Source: Clostridia bacterium
Lineage (GTDB): Bacteria; Bacillota; DAOUPZ01
DNA: 64,000 bases
Assembly: GCA_030625885.1 (NCBI GenBank)
Contig: DAOUPZ010000018.1
Location: 19,147-83,146, forward strand
Reading direction: 5' to 3'
The position numbers and the translations under genes were made by a program. Position 1 is the stretch's first letter; each line of letters opens with the position of its first letter. Under the pieces are notes generated by a model that searched no databases, was not told where the DNA came from, and saw only the letters and a list, made by a program, of their open reading frames with translations. This document shows, one piece after another, positions 18,067 to 26,278 of the stretch.

Positions 18067-18759
18067 TTAATGTTTATTATCCCCTTCCAGGATAATTGTC
18101 ATAATCGCATTTTCAGCTTTATCCATATGTTTTAAAGCTAACTGATGTGCCAGTTCCACGTTTCTCTCACACAAAGCTTCTACAATTTCCTTATGTTCTT
18201 CTAAAGCCTCTCTTGCTCGCCCGGGATAAGCCAGCGATGTCTTACGGTAGCGATGAATCTGCTCGTATAAATTATTGACAATTTGAACCAACCGCATATT
18301 ACGACTCGCTTTAAAAAGTACATCATGAAACCGGGTATCAATTTCAATAATTTGCTCTGTATCTCCAGATTCAATGCATTCAGCAATTTGGAAAAGACAG
18401 CGCTCTAACTCTTCTAGTTCTTCCTCATCAATTCTTTCTGCTGCGAGCTCTGCTGCCAATCCTTCTAGTGCCCCACGAATCTCAAACAATTCTGCAATAT
18501 CTTTTAACGAAAGTCCAGCAACAAAGGCTCCTTTTCGAGGTACCATAACAACAAAGCCTTCCAATTCTAATTTACGAATAGCTTCACGAACCGGCGTACG
18601 ACTTACACCCATCCGTTCCGCCAACTGAATCTCCATCAAGCGTTCCCCAGGCTTCAAATGTGCATTAATAATGGCTTCACGCAAAGACTCAAATACAATC
18701 TCCCTCAGCGGTTTATAACTATCTAATTTAATTGGAATAATAGGTGTCCCTTCATCCAT
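18067..18759 (-). CDS. GntR-family transcriptional regulator, FadR/FCD subclass
   Basis: 230 residues. Winged HTH at about residues 15-80 (LKPGERLMEIQLAERMGVSR then TPVREAIRKLE). The FCD ligand domain at about 95-220 keeps the metal-binding set: aspartate in DTRFHDVLF, His in EEHKEI, and His in LALKHMDKAE. The effector is likely a small carboxylate. ATG at 18759, eight bases after AGGAGG; the track GTG overlaps that site. 43 bases upstream of the nucleotidyltransferase gene, which it may control. Confidence 0.9.
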   Translation of the reverse strand: MDEGTPIIPIKLDSYKPLREIVFESLREAIINAHLKPGERLMEIQLAERMGVSRTPVREAIRKLELEGFVVMVPRKGAFVAGLSLKDIAELFEIRGALEGLAAELAAERIDEEELEELERCLFQIAECIESGDTEQIIEIDTRFHDVLFKASRNMRLVQIVNNLYEQIHRYRKTSLAYPGRAREALEEHKEIVEALCERNVELAHQLALKHMDKAENAIMTIILEGDNKH

Positions 18760-18842
18760 ATCATTTTCCTCCTTCACTCATTTTTCAAAAAGCAGACAGG
18801 CTTTAATTTGATAGTTCCTGCTTTATCCTTCCATGCAATAAC

Positions 18843-18877
18843 GGGGACACACCGCTCGCACCTTACGGAATGTCCCC
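18843..18877 (-). repeat. 35-bp GGGGACA/TGTCCCC palindrome, copy 2
   Basis: In reverse orientation: GGGGACATTCCG ... CGGTGTGTCCCC. Outer arms extend as ATGCAATAAC / ATTCTTGCAT. The inner stem pair here is G-C where copies 1 and 3 have A-T. Confidence 0.8.
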
Positions 18878-18894
18878 ATTCTTGCATTAGGGTT

Positions 18895-19022
18895 TTTATC
18901 ATTCCTCGTTCCTCTTTCAGCGAACGCAGAGAGCGATCTTCCCTCTATCCTTTAACCGTCAACTATCAACTATCAACTGTTCTTTTAAGTCTTTTCCTAC
19001 CTGCTGATTGCTACCTGCTCCT
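18895..19022. repeat. Heptamer repeat block with 19-base module, GntR-ispE gap
   Basis: AGCGAACGCAGAGAGCGAT at 18919, then TCTTCCCTCTATCC, CAACTAT CAACTAT CAACTGT units and CTACCTG CTGATTG CTACCTG up to the ispE stop. With copy 2 of the palindrome it fills the whole 261-base gap between GntR and ispE. Confidence 0.75.
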
Positions 19023-19872
19023 ACATCGTATGCGCTACAAAAACCTCACTCATATCCTTCTTCAGCACTTCCGCTGCCTTCTGTGCCTCAGCTTCATTTT
19101 TCATCACCCCAAATACGGTTGGTCCACTACCTGACATCAACACCCCTTGGGCACCTAAACGCAATAATTCATCCTTTATTTCTTGAATTCGAGGGTAAAT
19201 CGCTTGAGTAACCTGTTCTAACACATTTGACAAATGCTGAAGAATAGCCCCGCGATCTTTTTTGGTAATGGCATCAAGCATTTGCTGCGTATGAGGATGT
19301 TTGACATCACTGACATTGTCGAGTTGTTGATACGCCCAGGCTGTTGACACAGAAAAATTAGGTTTAGCAAGCACCAACCATAATTGTGGAAGCGTTGGCA
19401 ATGGCATCAATTTTTCCCCAATACCTGTTGCCAACATCGTACCCCCATCCAAACAAAAAGATACATCTGCCCCTAACCTCACTGCCATTTTTAATAAATC
19501 CTGTTTTTCTAGGTTTAATTCCCATAGTGTGTTTAATCCCTTCAATGCAGCCGCCGCATCCGTACTCCCCCCTGCCAGCCCTGCACCAACCGGAATCTTT
19601 TTTTCAATATGGATCTCAATACCTTTACGAATACCATACGCCCGTTGCATCATACTAACTGCTTGATAGACTAAATTTGTTTCATCAGTAGGAACACTGG
19701 GATGATCACAAGTAACAATAATACCCTCTTCTCGCTGAGAAAATGATAGACGATCTGCCAAAGAAACAGATTGCATGACCATCTCCACTTCATGGTATCC
19801 ATCCGTACGTTTAGCAAGTACATCAAGCGTTAAATTGATTTTACCGGGTGCTAATATTTCTAAACACTTCAT
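19021..19872 (-). CDS. ispE: 4-diphosphocytidyl-2-C-methyl-D-erythritol kinase
   Basis: GHMP kinase of the MEP isoprenoid pathway that phosphorylates the 2-hydroxyl of CDP-methylerythritol. N-terminal APGKINLTLDVLAKRTDGYH and the ATP-binding IPVGAGLAGGSTDAAAALKG are diagnostic; C-terminal GVLMSGSGPTVFGV is the third GHMP motif. 283 residues from the ATG at 19872, seven bases after GAAGGGG. Neighbours (veg and a SPOCS gene downstream, ridA side upstream) match the Bacillus veg-ispE-purR-yabJ area. Confidence 0.97.
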   Translation of the reverse strand: MKCLEILAPGKINLTLDVLAKRTDGYHEVEMVMQSVSLADRLSFSQREEGIIVTCDHPSVPTDETNLVYQAVSMMQRAYGIRKGIEIHIEKKIPVGAGLAGGSTDAAAALKGLNTLWELNLEKQDLLKMAVRLGADVSFCLDGGTMLATGIGEKLMPLPTLPQLWLVLAKPNFSVSTAWAYQQLDNVSDVKHPHTQQMLDAITKKDRGAILQHLSNVLEQVTQAIYPRIQEIKDELLRLGAQGVLMSGSGPTVFGVMKNEAEAQKAAEVLKKDMSEVFVAHTM

Positions 19873-19979
19873 CCCCATTCCCCTTCTTTATGATATTATA
19901 TAAATTTTGCTATTTGGCTAGTCCATTTATTATCAATAACCTTAATTATACAACAAAATTCCCCTTTTGAAAAATATTT

Positions 19980-20160
19980 CCTCTTTCAGCGAACACAGAG
20001 AGCGATTTTCCCTCTATCCTTTAATCATTAATCTTTCCCTTTAAGCTGATAACTAATAACTGATAGCTGAAATGTCTTTAATCGTTATTCGTTCCTCGTT
20101 CAGCAACCAAAGAGAGCGATCATTCCACTATCTTTTAATTGTGAATTATTAATTGTTTCT
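19980..20160. repeat. Composite heptamer block in the ispE-ldt gap
   Basis: Two 19-base modules (AGCGAACACAGAGAGCGAT at 19988, AGCAACCAAAGAGAGCGAT at 20102), each followed by a variant of TTCCCTCTATCCTTTAAT, with ACTGATA, TATTCGT and AATTGTG-type units. The rest of the 363-base divergent gap shows no gene. Confidence 0.75.
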
Positions 20161-20235
20161 TCCTTCTTTTATCACAATATGACATAAACGAATATAATAA
20201 ATCATCATTAGCCATGATTGGGAGGTGAACGCCTA

Positions 20236-20826
20236 ATGATCTATGGAAACCGTATCATGACACAAGGCGCTTTAGGAGAAGATATTAAACGCTTACAACA
20301 ACGTTTAAAAAATTTGAATGTGCCAATGGAAACAGTAGATGGCCATTTTGGTTCTCAAACCATTAGAGCTGTAAAATCTTTTCAATATCAAAATAGTCTT
20401 AAACCGGATGGAATCGTCGGACCACATACTTATAAAGCACTGGAACTTGCTGATTTTCCCCCCGTATTAATTGAACATTTATCTGTTTTAATCAACCTTT
20501 CTATGCGCTCGCTGTCGCTGCTAGAAAACGGAAAATTAATTCGTCAATATCCAGTCGCTATCGGAAAACCCGAAACCCCTAGCCCAGTTGGCCTCTTTGA
20601 GCTCATGGAGAAAATCTCAAATCCTGGAGGTGTACTCGGAACACGATGGATGGGCATCAATATTGATGCCTATGGTATACACGGCACGCCCAATCCGGAA
20701 TTAATTGGTCAAGCCGTATCCCATGGATGTATTCGCATGCATAACTGGAATGTAGAAGTTCTTTATCCACTTCTACCACTCGGTGCGAAGGTAGAGATCA
20801 AAAAACAATTGACAGTTGAAGGATAG
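20236..20826 (+). CDS. L,D-transpeptidase with N-terminal peptidoglycan-binding domain
   Basis: 196 residues. Residues 10-75 form a PG_binding_1 domain (QGALGEDIKRLQQRL ... DGIVGPHTYKAL). Residues about 85-190 form a YkuD transpeptidase domain with the catalytic HGTPNPE and SHGCIRM motifs. It would cross-link or modify peptidoglycan, but no signal peptide is visible, a common feature of clostridial spore-associated YkuD proteins. ATG at 20236, eight bases after GGGAGGTG. The last residues (QLTVEG) and the stop codon are encoded by a copy of the ACAGTTGAAGGATAGAGGG repeat phrase. Confidence 0.9.
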   Translation: MIYGNRIMTQGALGEDIKRLQQRLKNLNVPMETVDGHFGSQTIRAVKSFQYQNSLKPDGIVGPHTYKALELADFPPVLIEHLSVLINLSMRSLSLLENGKLIRQYPVAIGKPETPSPVGLFELMEKISNPGGVLGTRWMGINIDAYGIHGTPNPELIGQAVSHGCIRMHNWNVEVLYPLLPLGAKVEIKKQLTVEG

Positions 20827-20942
20827 AGGGAAGATCGCTCTCTGCGTTCGCTGAAAGAAGAACGAGCGCTCCTTTGGTCGCTGAACGAGGAAAGGGAAAG
20901 ATGAAAGGCGCAGGTGGCAAACAGCAGGTAGCAGGTAGGTTT
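20811..20942. repeat. Composite heptamer block overlapping the 3' end of the L,D-transpeptidase gene
   Basis: TTGACAGTTGAAGGATAGAGGGAAG, then ATCGCTCTCTGCGTTCGCT (module, 20834), a second module variant at 20863, AACGAGGAAAGG, and GCAGGTA units at 20920-20940. It begins inside the coding sequence. Confidence 0.8.
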
Positions 20943-21022
20943 TAACCATAAGAAATAAATGGCATACCTCGTTCCAAGACATGTCATTATGGTGTCAACG
21001 ATTAATAAGAAAATTTTGTCAC

Positions 21023-21072
21023 AAAAACACAGGTAACGCTCATAATATATTATGAGCGTTACCTGTGTTTTT
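21023..21072 (+). terminator. Terminator of the L,D-transpeptidase unit, 25-bp perfect palindrome
   Basis: AAAAACACAGGTAACGCTC... is mirrored without mismatch by ...GAGCGTTACCTGTGTTTTT. A 50-base perfect palindrome ending in a T tract. Confidence 0.85.
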
Positions 21073-21155
21073 AATTTAAACCAATTTTTGTTCTTTATTC
21101 TTCTAATTTTCAATTCTAAAATTTCAATCTTCAATTTCATAGGAGGCGGTTTGTA

Positions 21156-21530
21156 GTGAATATTTTTGAAAAATTAGGTAGTGAATTGAATGAACTGGGT
21201 AAGAAATCTAAAGATATGATAGAAATCATGAATCTTAAAACTGAATATTCTCAACTAGAAAACGAAAAATATATCAAGTTAGCCAAATTAGGTTCCCTGG
21301 TATATCAAACGTACAACACAGATGATTTTGATCATCAAATTCTTATAAAATTCTGCAAAGAAATTAATGAGTTAGAAAAACAGATGAAAAAAATTAACAA
21401 AAACATTGCTAGAATGCAGTTACAAGAAATAATATGTCCTAATTGCGGTACCAGAATGGCTCCGGAATTTATCTTTTGCAGCAACTGTGGGCAAAAGTTA
21501 CATGGCGAAAATGAACAGGACAAAGAATAA
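21156..21530 (+). CDS. Zinc-ribbon protein with coiled coil, unknown function
   Basis: 124 residues from a GTG nine bases after GGAGG. Residues 1-90 are charged, helical and coiled-coil-like (NELEKQMKKINKNIARMQLQ). The C-terminus holds a four-cysteine zinc ribbon: ICPNCGTRMAPEFIFCSNCG. The architecture resembles small zinc-ribbon proteins common in Firmicutes with no known role. No signal peptide. It is a single-gene unit between two hairpin-rich regions. Confidence 0.8.
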   Translation: MNIFEKLGSELNELGKKSKDMIEIMNLKTEYSQLENEKYIKLAKLGSLVYQTYNTDDFDHQILIKFCKEINELEKQMKKINKNIARMQLQEIICPNCGTRMAPEFIFCSNCGQKLHGENEQDKE

Positions 21531-21602
21531 TTTTTCAGCCTGATAAGTTAATTTTTCTATCAGCAAAGTTTATATCTGAACATAGTTGTCCTACCAACTA
21601 TA

Positions 21603-21667
21603 GGTAAGTGGTAAGTAGCAAGTAAGAAAAAATCCCACTTACTACTTACCACTTACCATTTCCCACT
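21603..21667. repeat. GTAAGTG heptamer inverted repeat
   Basis: GGTAAGTGGTAAGTAGCAAGTAAG on the left and CTTACTACTTACCACTTACC on the right fold into a long stem. Units have a 7-base period. It separates the convergent zinc-ribbon and sipL-like genes and may terminate both. Confidence 0.7.
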
Positions 21668-21735
21668 TGACAAATAATAGTCAACGCTATTTTTCTTATC
21701 TAAACTATAGTACTTGCACACATTTATTTATTAAT

Positions 21736-23286
21736 CTATTGCCCTCGTTTTCTGCAGGGGATAAATAATTGCTGTCCGGGGAAAATCAAGTCTGGATCAT
21801 CAATATCATTGGCATCCACAATATCAGCCACTGTGATACCATATTTAGCTGCAATATTCCACAATGAATCCCCCGTCTGAACAATATAGAACCGCATGCT
21901 GGGCCATTCTTCGCATTCATATTTATCGGGTTTTTTATCTTCTTCCGAAACCTCATCGTATTTTACATCCGTAACAACATACATTTTCGTGGTTTCTGTT
22001 ACACTCACAAATATTTGGCATTCTATTTTATAGGTAATCGTATTACCATCTTCTAATTCATGATCAACATCTAGAATATTGGTTTTAATAGATGCATTCA
22101 TACCTGCCTTTGCACATGGAACCTCTACGGTCTCCATAAATTCTTTCTTAGACGTCTTTTGACAAACCTCATCATCCTCATTAACATAATATATTTGCTG
22201 CAACAATACGCCGGAAACAATCACTTTATCATCTAGGACACTGGTATTTTGGTAGTTAATTTGAATTTCTTGGTCGACATCCATAATTTCTTTAGCATTT
22301 TCATACAGTGTAATATCCCCATCAAACATATAAGTTGTTTGTTGCTCACCGATCATATTTTCTACTTTTAATAACTCTTTCTCTACAGTAATTCCTTCTC
22401 CTTCAACATCTGTAACCACAGAAATCTGAAAACATTCTGTTACTTTTGTATAGACTTCTAGTACAACCGCAAGTTTGACCTGATCACCGTCCGCCTCGTA
22501 TTCCACATCCTCTACTTGCGTTTCTACCATTCCATTCATACCAGCACGAGCCCCTAATACTTTTACATATTTTACAAATGGTTCCTCAATGTCATAATGT
22601 TTCATCTCATCTTCTTCATTAACGTAGTATACATCCATATAAACTGTGCCCTTAACAATGACTTGATCGGTTAGTATTTCAACGCCTTCTTCTTCTATCA
22701 TCACTTCTACATCAACGTCTTTAACTGTTTTTACTGTTTCGGGGAAAGTGTACTCTTTCATGATTTCTGCTAAAGTTGTACTTTCACCAATTATGTTTTC
22801 TGCTTTCAACATATTGGTTTCTACTTGCGCATTAGGGCAATTGATATCTGTTACAACATTAACCTGCATCGCATCAAACACTTTTACGTTTAATTCTAGT
22901 AATTTCTTTTCTTCAACAATACGTCCATCAATCATAAAATCAACATCCACCACACGGGCAGCAACATGAACATCCATCCCCGGTTGGGCGCCGGGAACAT
23001 CTACATAATGCGTGAATTCAGTATCTACTTCCTGTTGCTTACAAACATCATCTTCATTCATCCAAGATATTTGCTGATATACCAAGCCTTTAACCATTAC
23101 CCGATCTTCAATCACTTCTGTTTCTTCTGACGAAACAATCACATCCATATTATAATCTCTAATGTTTTTCACAGGTTCTTCTAAAGACAGCGTTTTATTA
23201 ATTTCCATTTGTGAAACGACTTCCCCGACTATGCTTTTAACCCGCAGCGTCTTCTTCTCTACTTGAAGTTCATGCCCTTTATCCAT
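21736..23286 (-). CDS. sipL: SPOCS/LysM spore coat morphogenetic protein, SipL-like
   Basis: 516 residues. Three successive SPOCS (DUF3794) domains, each with a pattern like KVENMIGEQQTTYMF ... VIVKGTVYMDVYYVNEEDE ... PGAQPGMDV, occupy about residues 1-450. A C-terminal LysM domain follows (YIVQTGDSLWNIAAKYGITV). Three SPOCS plus one LysM and this length match SipL of Clostridioides difficile, which binds SpoIVA and anchors the spore coat; its LysM mediates that contact. Expression is therefore expected in the mother cell. Located beside veg, as other clostridial SPOCS genes are. Confidence 0.88.
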   Translation of the reverse strand: MDKGHELQVEKKTLRVKSIVGEVVSQMEINKTLSLEEPVKNIRDYNMDVIVSSEETEVIEDRVMVKGLVYQQISWMNEDDVCKQQEVDTEFTHYVDVPGAQPGMDVHVAARVVDVDFMIDGRIVEEKKLLELNVKVFDAMQVNVVTDINCPNAQVETNMLKAENIIGESTTLAEIMKEYTFPETVKTVKDVDVEVMIEEEGVEILTDQVIVKGTVYMDVYYVNEEDEMKHYDIEEPFVKYVKVLGARAGMNGMVETQVEDVEYEADGDQVKLAVVLEVYTKVTECFQISVVTDVEGEGITVEKELLKVENMIGEQQTTYMFDGDITLYENAKEIMDVDQEIQINYQNTSVLDDKVIVSGVLLQQIYYVNEDDEVCQKTSKKEFMETVEVPCAKAGMNASIKTNILDVDHELEDGNTITYKIECQIFVSVTETTKMYVVTDVKYDEVSEEDKKPDKYECEEWPSMRFYIVQTGDSLWNIAAKYGITVADIVDANDIDDPDLIFPGQQLFIPCRKRGQ

Positions 23287-23419
23287 ATTTTTTTATTCCT
23301 CCCTTTAAATAATATAGGCTTGATATGCCTTATACTTCACGACAAAAATATTACGTAGGACAAAATTTTAACTAAAATATATATATGCAATAAATATTTA
23401 TTCTGAACTTAAACAAAAA

Positions 23420-23449
23420 AAAAACAGGAAGAAAATTCTTCCTGTTTTT
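23420..23449 (-). terminator. Terminator of veg
   Basis: AAAAACAGGAAGAA-AA-TTCTTCCTGTTTTT, nine bases past the veg stop. Confidence 0.85.
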
Positions 23450-23457
23450 AATAAAAG

Positions 23458-23742
23458 CTATGCTTCTTTTGATTGGGAACAGCTAAATTTCTTCTCTGCC
23501 CCCTGGGAACAGATCACCAATTCAACGGTTTTAGTTAAGATATCAGAATACGTAAATGAAATTCTTTTTTGCGATTGTTTTTCCGAGTTAAGTTTGATAA
23601 CAAAAAGATTGGGATACGTTTGTTCTAAAATCCCTTCTTTTTCGATAATCCGTTGGCGGCCGCTGTTCGCTTTTAACTTGATTTTTTCACCCACAAACTG
23701 ATTCAAATCACTTCTAATTAATGCTAAGCTATTTTTTGTCAC
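23458..23742 (-). CDS. veg: Veg family protein (DUF1021)
   Basis: 94 residues; Veg is one of the most highly expressed vegetative genes in Bacillus and influences biofilm gene expression. Typical features are IRSDLNQFVGEKIKLKANSG, the positively charged GRQRIIEKEGILEQTYPNLF and RISFTYSDILTKTVEL. The C-terminal tail with three cysteines (CSQGAEKKFSCSQ) is longer than in Bacillus. GTG start. Two consensus promoters precede it, so high constitutive expression is expected here too. Confidence 0.92.
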   Translation of the reverse strand: MTKNSLALIRSDLNQFVGEKIKLKANSGRQRIIEKEGILEQTYPNLFVIKLNSEKQSQKRISFTYSDILTKTVELVICSQGAEKKFSCSQSKEA

Positions 23743-23760
23743 GAAACATCACCCTACTAT

Positions 23761-23789
23761 AGTATAACACACCCTATTTTATCTGTCAA
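23761..23789 (-). promoter_or_regulatory. veg promoter P2 (proximal)
   Basis: TTGACA, 17-base spacer, TATACT on the minus strand. The -35 is at 23784-23789 and the -10 at 23761-23766, 19 bases before the GTG. Confidence 0.75.
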
Positions 23790-23796
23790 TCAAATT

Positions 23797-23825
23797 ATTA
23801 TACTAAACACTTTTTTCAATGTCAA
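23797..23825 (-). promoter_or_regulatory. veg promoter P1 (distal)
   Basis: Perfect sigma-A consensus TTGACA, 17-base spacer, TATAAT on the minus strand (-35 at 23820-23825, -10 at 23797-23802). Its start site would fall near the -35 of P2. Confidence 0.88.
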
Positions 23826-23934
23826 GAAAATTATTGGTCGTAATATTCCATCTCGCTTAATTTTTAACTGTTAATTTCATTATTATTCCTTAATACTCTC
23901 TTTTAGAAAAAAGAGCGTTCTCCCCTCTTTCTCC

Positions 23935-24213
23935 CTACCGAAACAATTGTTTCATTAATCCCCTGCTCTTCGCCTTCATATCTTCTGAATAATCTATAGT
24001 TGTAATCAATCCCTCAACACTTAAATGGCCATTATCTAAATCCAATTGTGTAATATGCAGATCCTCACCCGTTAAAAGCAATCCCCCCATACTGGTTTCC
24101 AGAATGATTTTTTCTTCATCAAAACTTTCCACTCGTTTTATGCCATCCAAATTGATGACTTCCCGATCGGTCATAACAAGTTCATGTTTTCCTAAGTCAC
24201 TCCTTCTATCCAT
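23935..24213 (-). CDS. yabP: Sporulation protein YabP
   Basis: 92 residues from the ATG at 24213, after GGAGGGG; the track start 23 codons upstream lacks a site. The sequence matches the YabP/YqfC family: HELVMTDREVINLDGIKRVE, then TSMGGLLLTGEDLHITQLDL. YabP with YabQ is a mother-cell protein needed for cortex formation. Expected followers yabQ and divIC are absent here; veg comes next. Confidence 0.92.
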   Translation of the reverse strand: MDRRSDLGKHELVMTDREVINLDGIKRVESFDEEKIILETSMGGLLLTGEDLHITQLDLDNGHLSVEGLITTIDYSEDMKAKSRGLMKQLFR

Positions 24214-24293
24214 ACCATCCCCTCCTTTCTTCTCCACACTTACTATAATTACAACAATGTTGTTACTTTCATAATTATGCAATACGCATTGTT

Positions 24294-24557
24294 TTAGACC
24301 TTCATTTCCTTACTTTTTGCAATCACCCGATACATTTCCGCTGCTGCTTCTTTGCGGGCGGTTTGTGTCACTTGCAACACTTCTACTTTCAATGTGTTTG
24401 CCCCCATCGTAATAGTGATCATGTCACCTTCTTTGATGCTTGTACTGGCCTTGGCAATTCGATCGTTCACTAAAACTTTTCCCTTATCACAAACTTCGTT
24501 AGCAATCGTACGTCGCTTAATAATTCGAGATACTTTAAGAAATTTATCCAAACGCAT
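24294..24557 (-). CDS. rqcP: S4-domain RNA-binding protein RqcP (YabO)
   Basis: 87 residues from the ATG at 24557 after AAGGAGG; the track start 14 codons upstream is unsupported. The S4 domain MRLDKFLKVSRIIKRRTIAN ... GKVLVNDR is complete. RqcP binds stalled 50S subunits and supports RqcH-driven alanine tailing in ribosome rescue. The rqcP-yabP pair is conserved in spore formers, but here an 80-base gap separates them. Confidence 0.93.
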   Translation of the reverse strand: MRLDKFLKVSRIIKRRTIANEVCDKGKVLVNDRIAKASTSIKEGDMITITMGANTLKVEVLQVTQTARKEAAAEMYRVIAKSKEMKV

Positions 24558-24603
24558 AATGATATACCTCCTTTTATAATAAAAACCGCTTAATGCCATT
24601 TTT

Positions 24604-24828
24604 GCAGGTAGCTCGCTCTCTTCGATCGCTTGTAGCAGGTAGGAGGTAGGAAAAAATTAAAAAAGTAAAACTCCAGCATTCACCCAACATCTCTTATCTC
24701 TTATCTCTTATCTCTTATCTCTTATCTTTTTATCTTTTTATCTTTTCCTACCTGCTACCTGCTACCTCCTACCTCCTACCTCCTACCTCCTACCTCCTAC
24801 CTCCTACCTCCTACCTCCTACCTGCTGA
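24604..24828. repeat. Longest heptamer array: GCAGGTA, TTATCTC and CTACCTC units
   Basis: 24604-24648 has GCAGGTA units and the module CTCGCTCTCTTCGATCGCT (24612). 24688-24828 has TTATCTC units (about five), TTTTTATC units, then CTACCTG and about nine CTACCTC units in perfect 7-base register. It fills the 328-base gap between rqcP and hup, which holds no gene. Confidence 0.9.
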
Positions 24829-24839
24829 TTTTATCTTTA

Positions 24840-24883
24840 TTTAAAATAAAGCCAGACCTCTTAAGGCCTGGCTTTATTTTAAA
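24840..24883 (-). terminator. Terminator of hup
   Basis: TAAAATAAAGCCAG/CTGGCTTTATTTTA stem with inner CCT/AGG pairing, three bases before the hup stop. Confidence 0.85.
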
Positions 24884-24885
24884 TC

Positions 24886-25182
24886 CTATTTCTCTGGAAA
24901 TGCGCTTTTAATTTTTTCTTTCAAGGTTTTCCCAGGTTTGAAAGCTGGAACATAAGAACCGGCAATTTGAATTTTTTCTTTGGTCTGAGGATTACGTCCT
25001 TCGCGTGGTTCTCTCCAACGATTCTCGAACGTACCAAATCCCATTAATTGAACCTTTTCGCTTTTATCATTTAACATAGCCTCTTCAATACTTGCCAGCA
25101 CCGCATTTACAGCTTTCTCACTATCTTTTTTACTCATTTCCGTTTTTTCTGCTACTTTCGCAACTAATTCAGTTTTAGTCAA
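24886..25182 (-). CDS. hup: HU family DNA-binding protein
   Basis: 98 residues. MTKTELVAKVAEKTEMSKKD at the start, the conserved VQLMGFGTFENRWREPREGR segment, and NPQTKEKIQIAGSYVPAFKPGK, the DNA-intercalating arm with its proline. TTG start seven bases after GGAGGAG. HU compacts the nucleoid. Position between mazG and rqcP is the usual clostridial order. Confidence 0.96.
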   Translation of the reverse strand: MTKTELVAKVAEKTEMSKKDSEKAVNAVLASIEEAMLNDKSEKVQLMGFGTFENRWREPREGRNPQTKEKIQIAGSYVPAFKPGKTLKEKIKSAFPEK

Positions 25183-25276
25183 ATCATTCTCCTCCTTTTA
25201 ATCATGCTATCAAATAAAATATTTGATGAATTACTATTCGCTCTTATCTTACAATCTCCTGCCTAACCAAGAAAAT

Positions 25277-26065
25277 TTAAACGATATCACTATGGATTTC
25301 CTTCTTTTTTGCTTCATCCCACAGTTGATCCATTTCTGCTAAAGACATTTGGGATAACACTTTTCCCTGTTTCTTTGCCATTTCCTCAATATAATGAAAA
25401 CGGGAAACAAACTTATCACAAGTTCCCAGCAATGCCAATTCTGGCTGAACTTTATAAAATCGAGCAACATTGACTAAAGCAAATAACAAATCACCAAATT
25501 CATTTTCCGTTTCTCTTTTATTCCCCCCCTTAATTTCTGTTGAAAGTTCCATCACTTCTTCTTTTACCTTCTCCCATGCCCCTTGAACTTCAGTCCAATC
25601 AAAGCCCACTCGCGCAGCCTTTTTCTGTAACTTATACGCCTGCATCAGGGCAGGCAAACCCTTAGGAACACCATCTAAACCAGACACACGATCCTGCATA
25701 TTGGCCTCTGTCGCCTTAATGGCCTCCCAATTAACCAAAACTTCAGCAGAATCCTCTACTGTTACATCCCCGAAAACATGTGGATGACGTATGATCATTT
25801 TATGACAAATGGATTCAATCACATCATCCATTGTAAAATATCCGGATTCTTTAGCCATCTGAGCATGAAATACAACCTGTAGTAATAAGTCTCCCAATTC
25901 TTCTTTTAATTTATCCATATTTTTTTCATCAATCGTTTCTAAAACCTCATACGTTTCTTCGATTAAATAAGGTTTAATCGATTCGTGCGTCTGTTCACGA
26001 TCCCAAGGACACCCCTCTTTACTTCGCAACTTCTCCATTACGTCAAGTAATTGTTCTAAGCCCAT
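25277..26065 (-). CDS. mazG: Nucleoside triphosphate pyrophosphohydrolase MazG
   Basis: 262 residues, two MazG repeats. The first has CPWDREQTHESIKPYLIEE TYE and KEELGDLLLQVVFHAQ with the metal-binding ExxE...ExxD set; the second has EEVMELSTEIKG and ENEFGDLLFALVNVARF. It hydrolyses non-canonical dNTPs to monophosphates. Bacillus MazG (yabN) carries an extra N-terminal SAM methylase domain; this protein has only the MazG part. Confidence 0.93.
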   Translation of the reverse strand: MGLEQLLDVMEKLRSKEGCPWDREQTHESIKPYLIEETYEVLETIDEKNMDKLKEELGDLLLQVVFHAQMAKESGYFTMDDVIESICHKMIIRHPHVFGDVTVEDSAEVLVNWEAIKATEANMQDRVSGLDGVPKGLPALMQAYKLQKKAARVGFDWTEVQGAWEKVKEEVMELSTEIKGGNKRETENEFGDLLFALVNVARFYKVQPELALLGTCDKFVSRFHYIEEMAKKQGKVLSQMSLAEMDQLWDEAKKKEIHSDIV

Positions 26066-26192
26066 ATATATACCTCCTATTTGCTAGTATGTGTATTTTT
26101 TAGTAACTTATGAGCATATTGGTTAAAAACATGAAAAAGGAAAATTCTAGATACGAGTTAAAAATTCCTCTAACAAGTTGTAATTTTATAAG

Positions 26193-26213
26193 AAAAACCC
26201 CTTTGGGGTTTTT
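26193..26213. terminator. Small bidirectional hairpin upstream of mazG
   Basis: AAAAACCCC-TTT-GGGGTTTTT. Confidence 0.6.
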
Positions 26214-26278
26214 CAGGGGAAAGGGTAAAGGGGAAAGTAAAAGAATTATAAAGATAAAAGATTAAGAAAAAATTTACA

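Noticed and set aside
24688-24828. Direct repeats that could be taken for a CRISPR array
   Set aside because: Units are 7 bases and contiguous, with no unique spacers of 25-40 bases and no cas genes nearby. They belong to the heptamer families.
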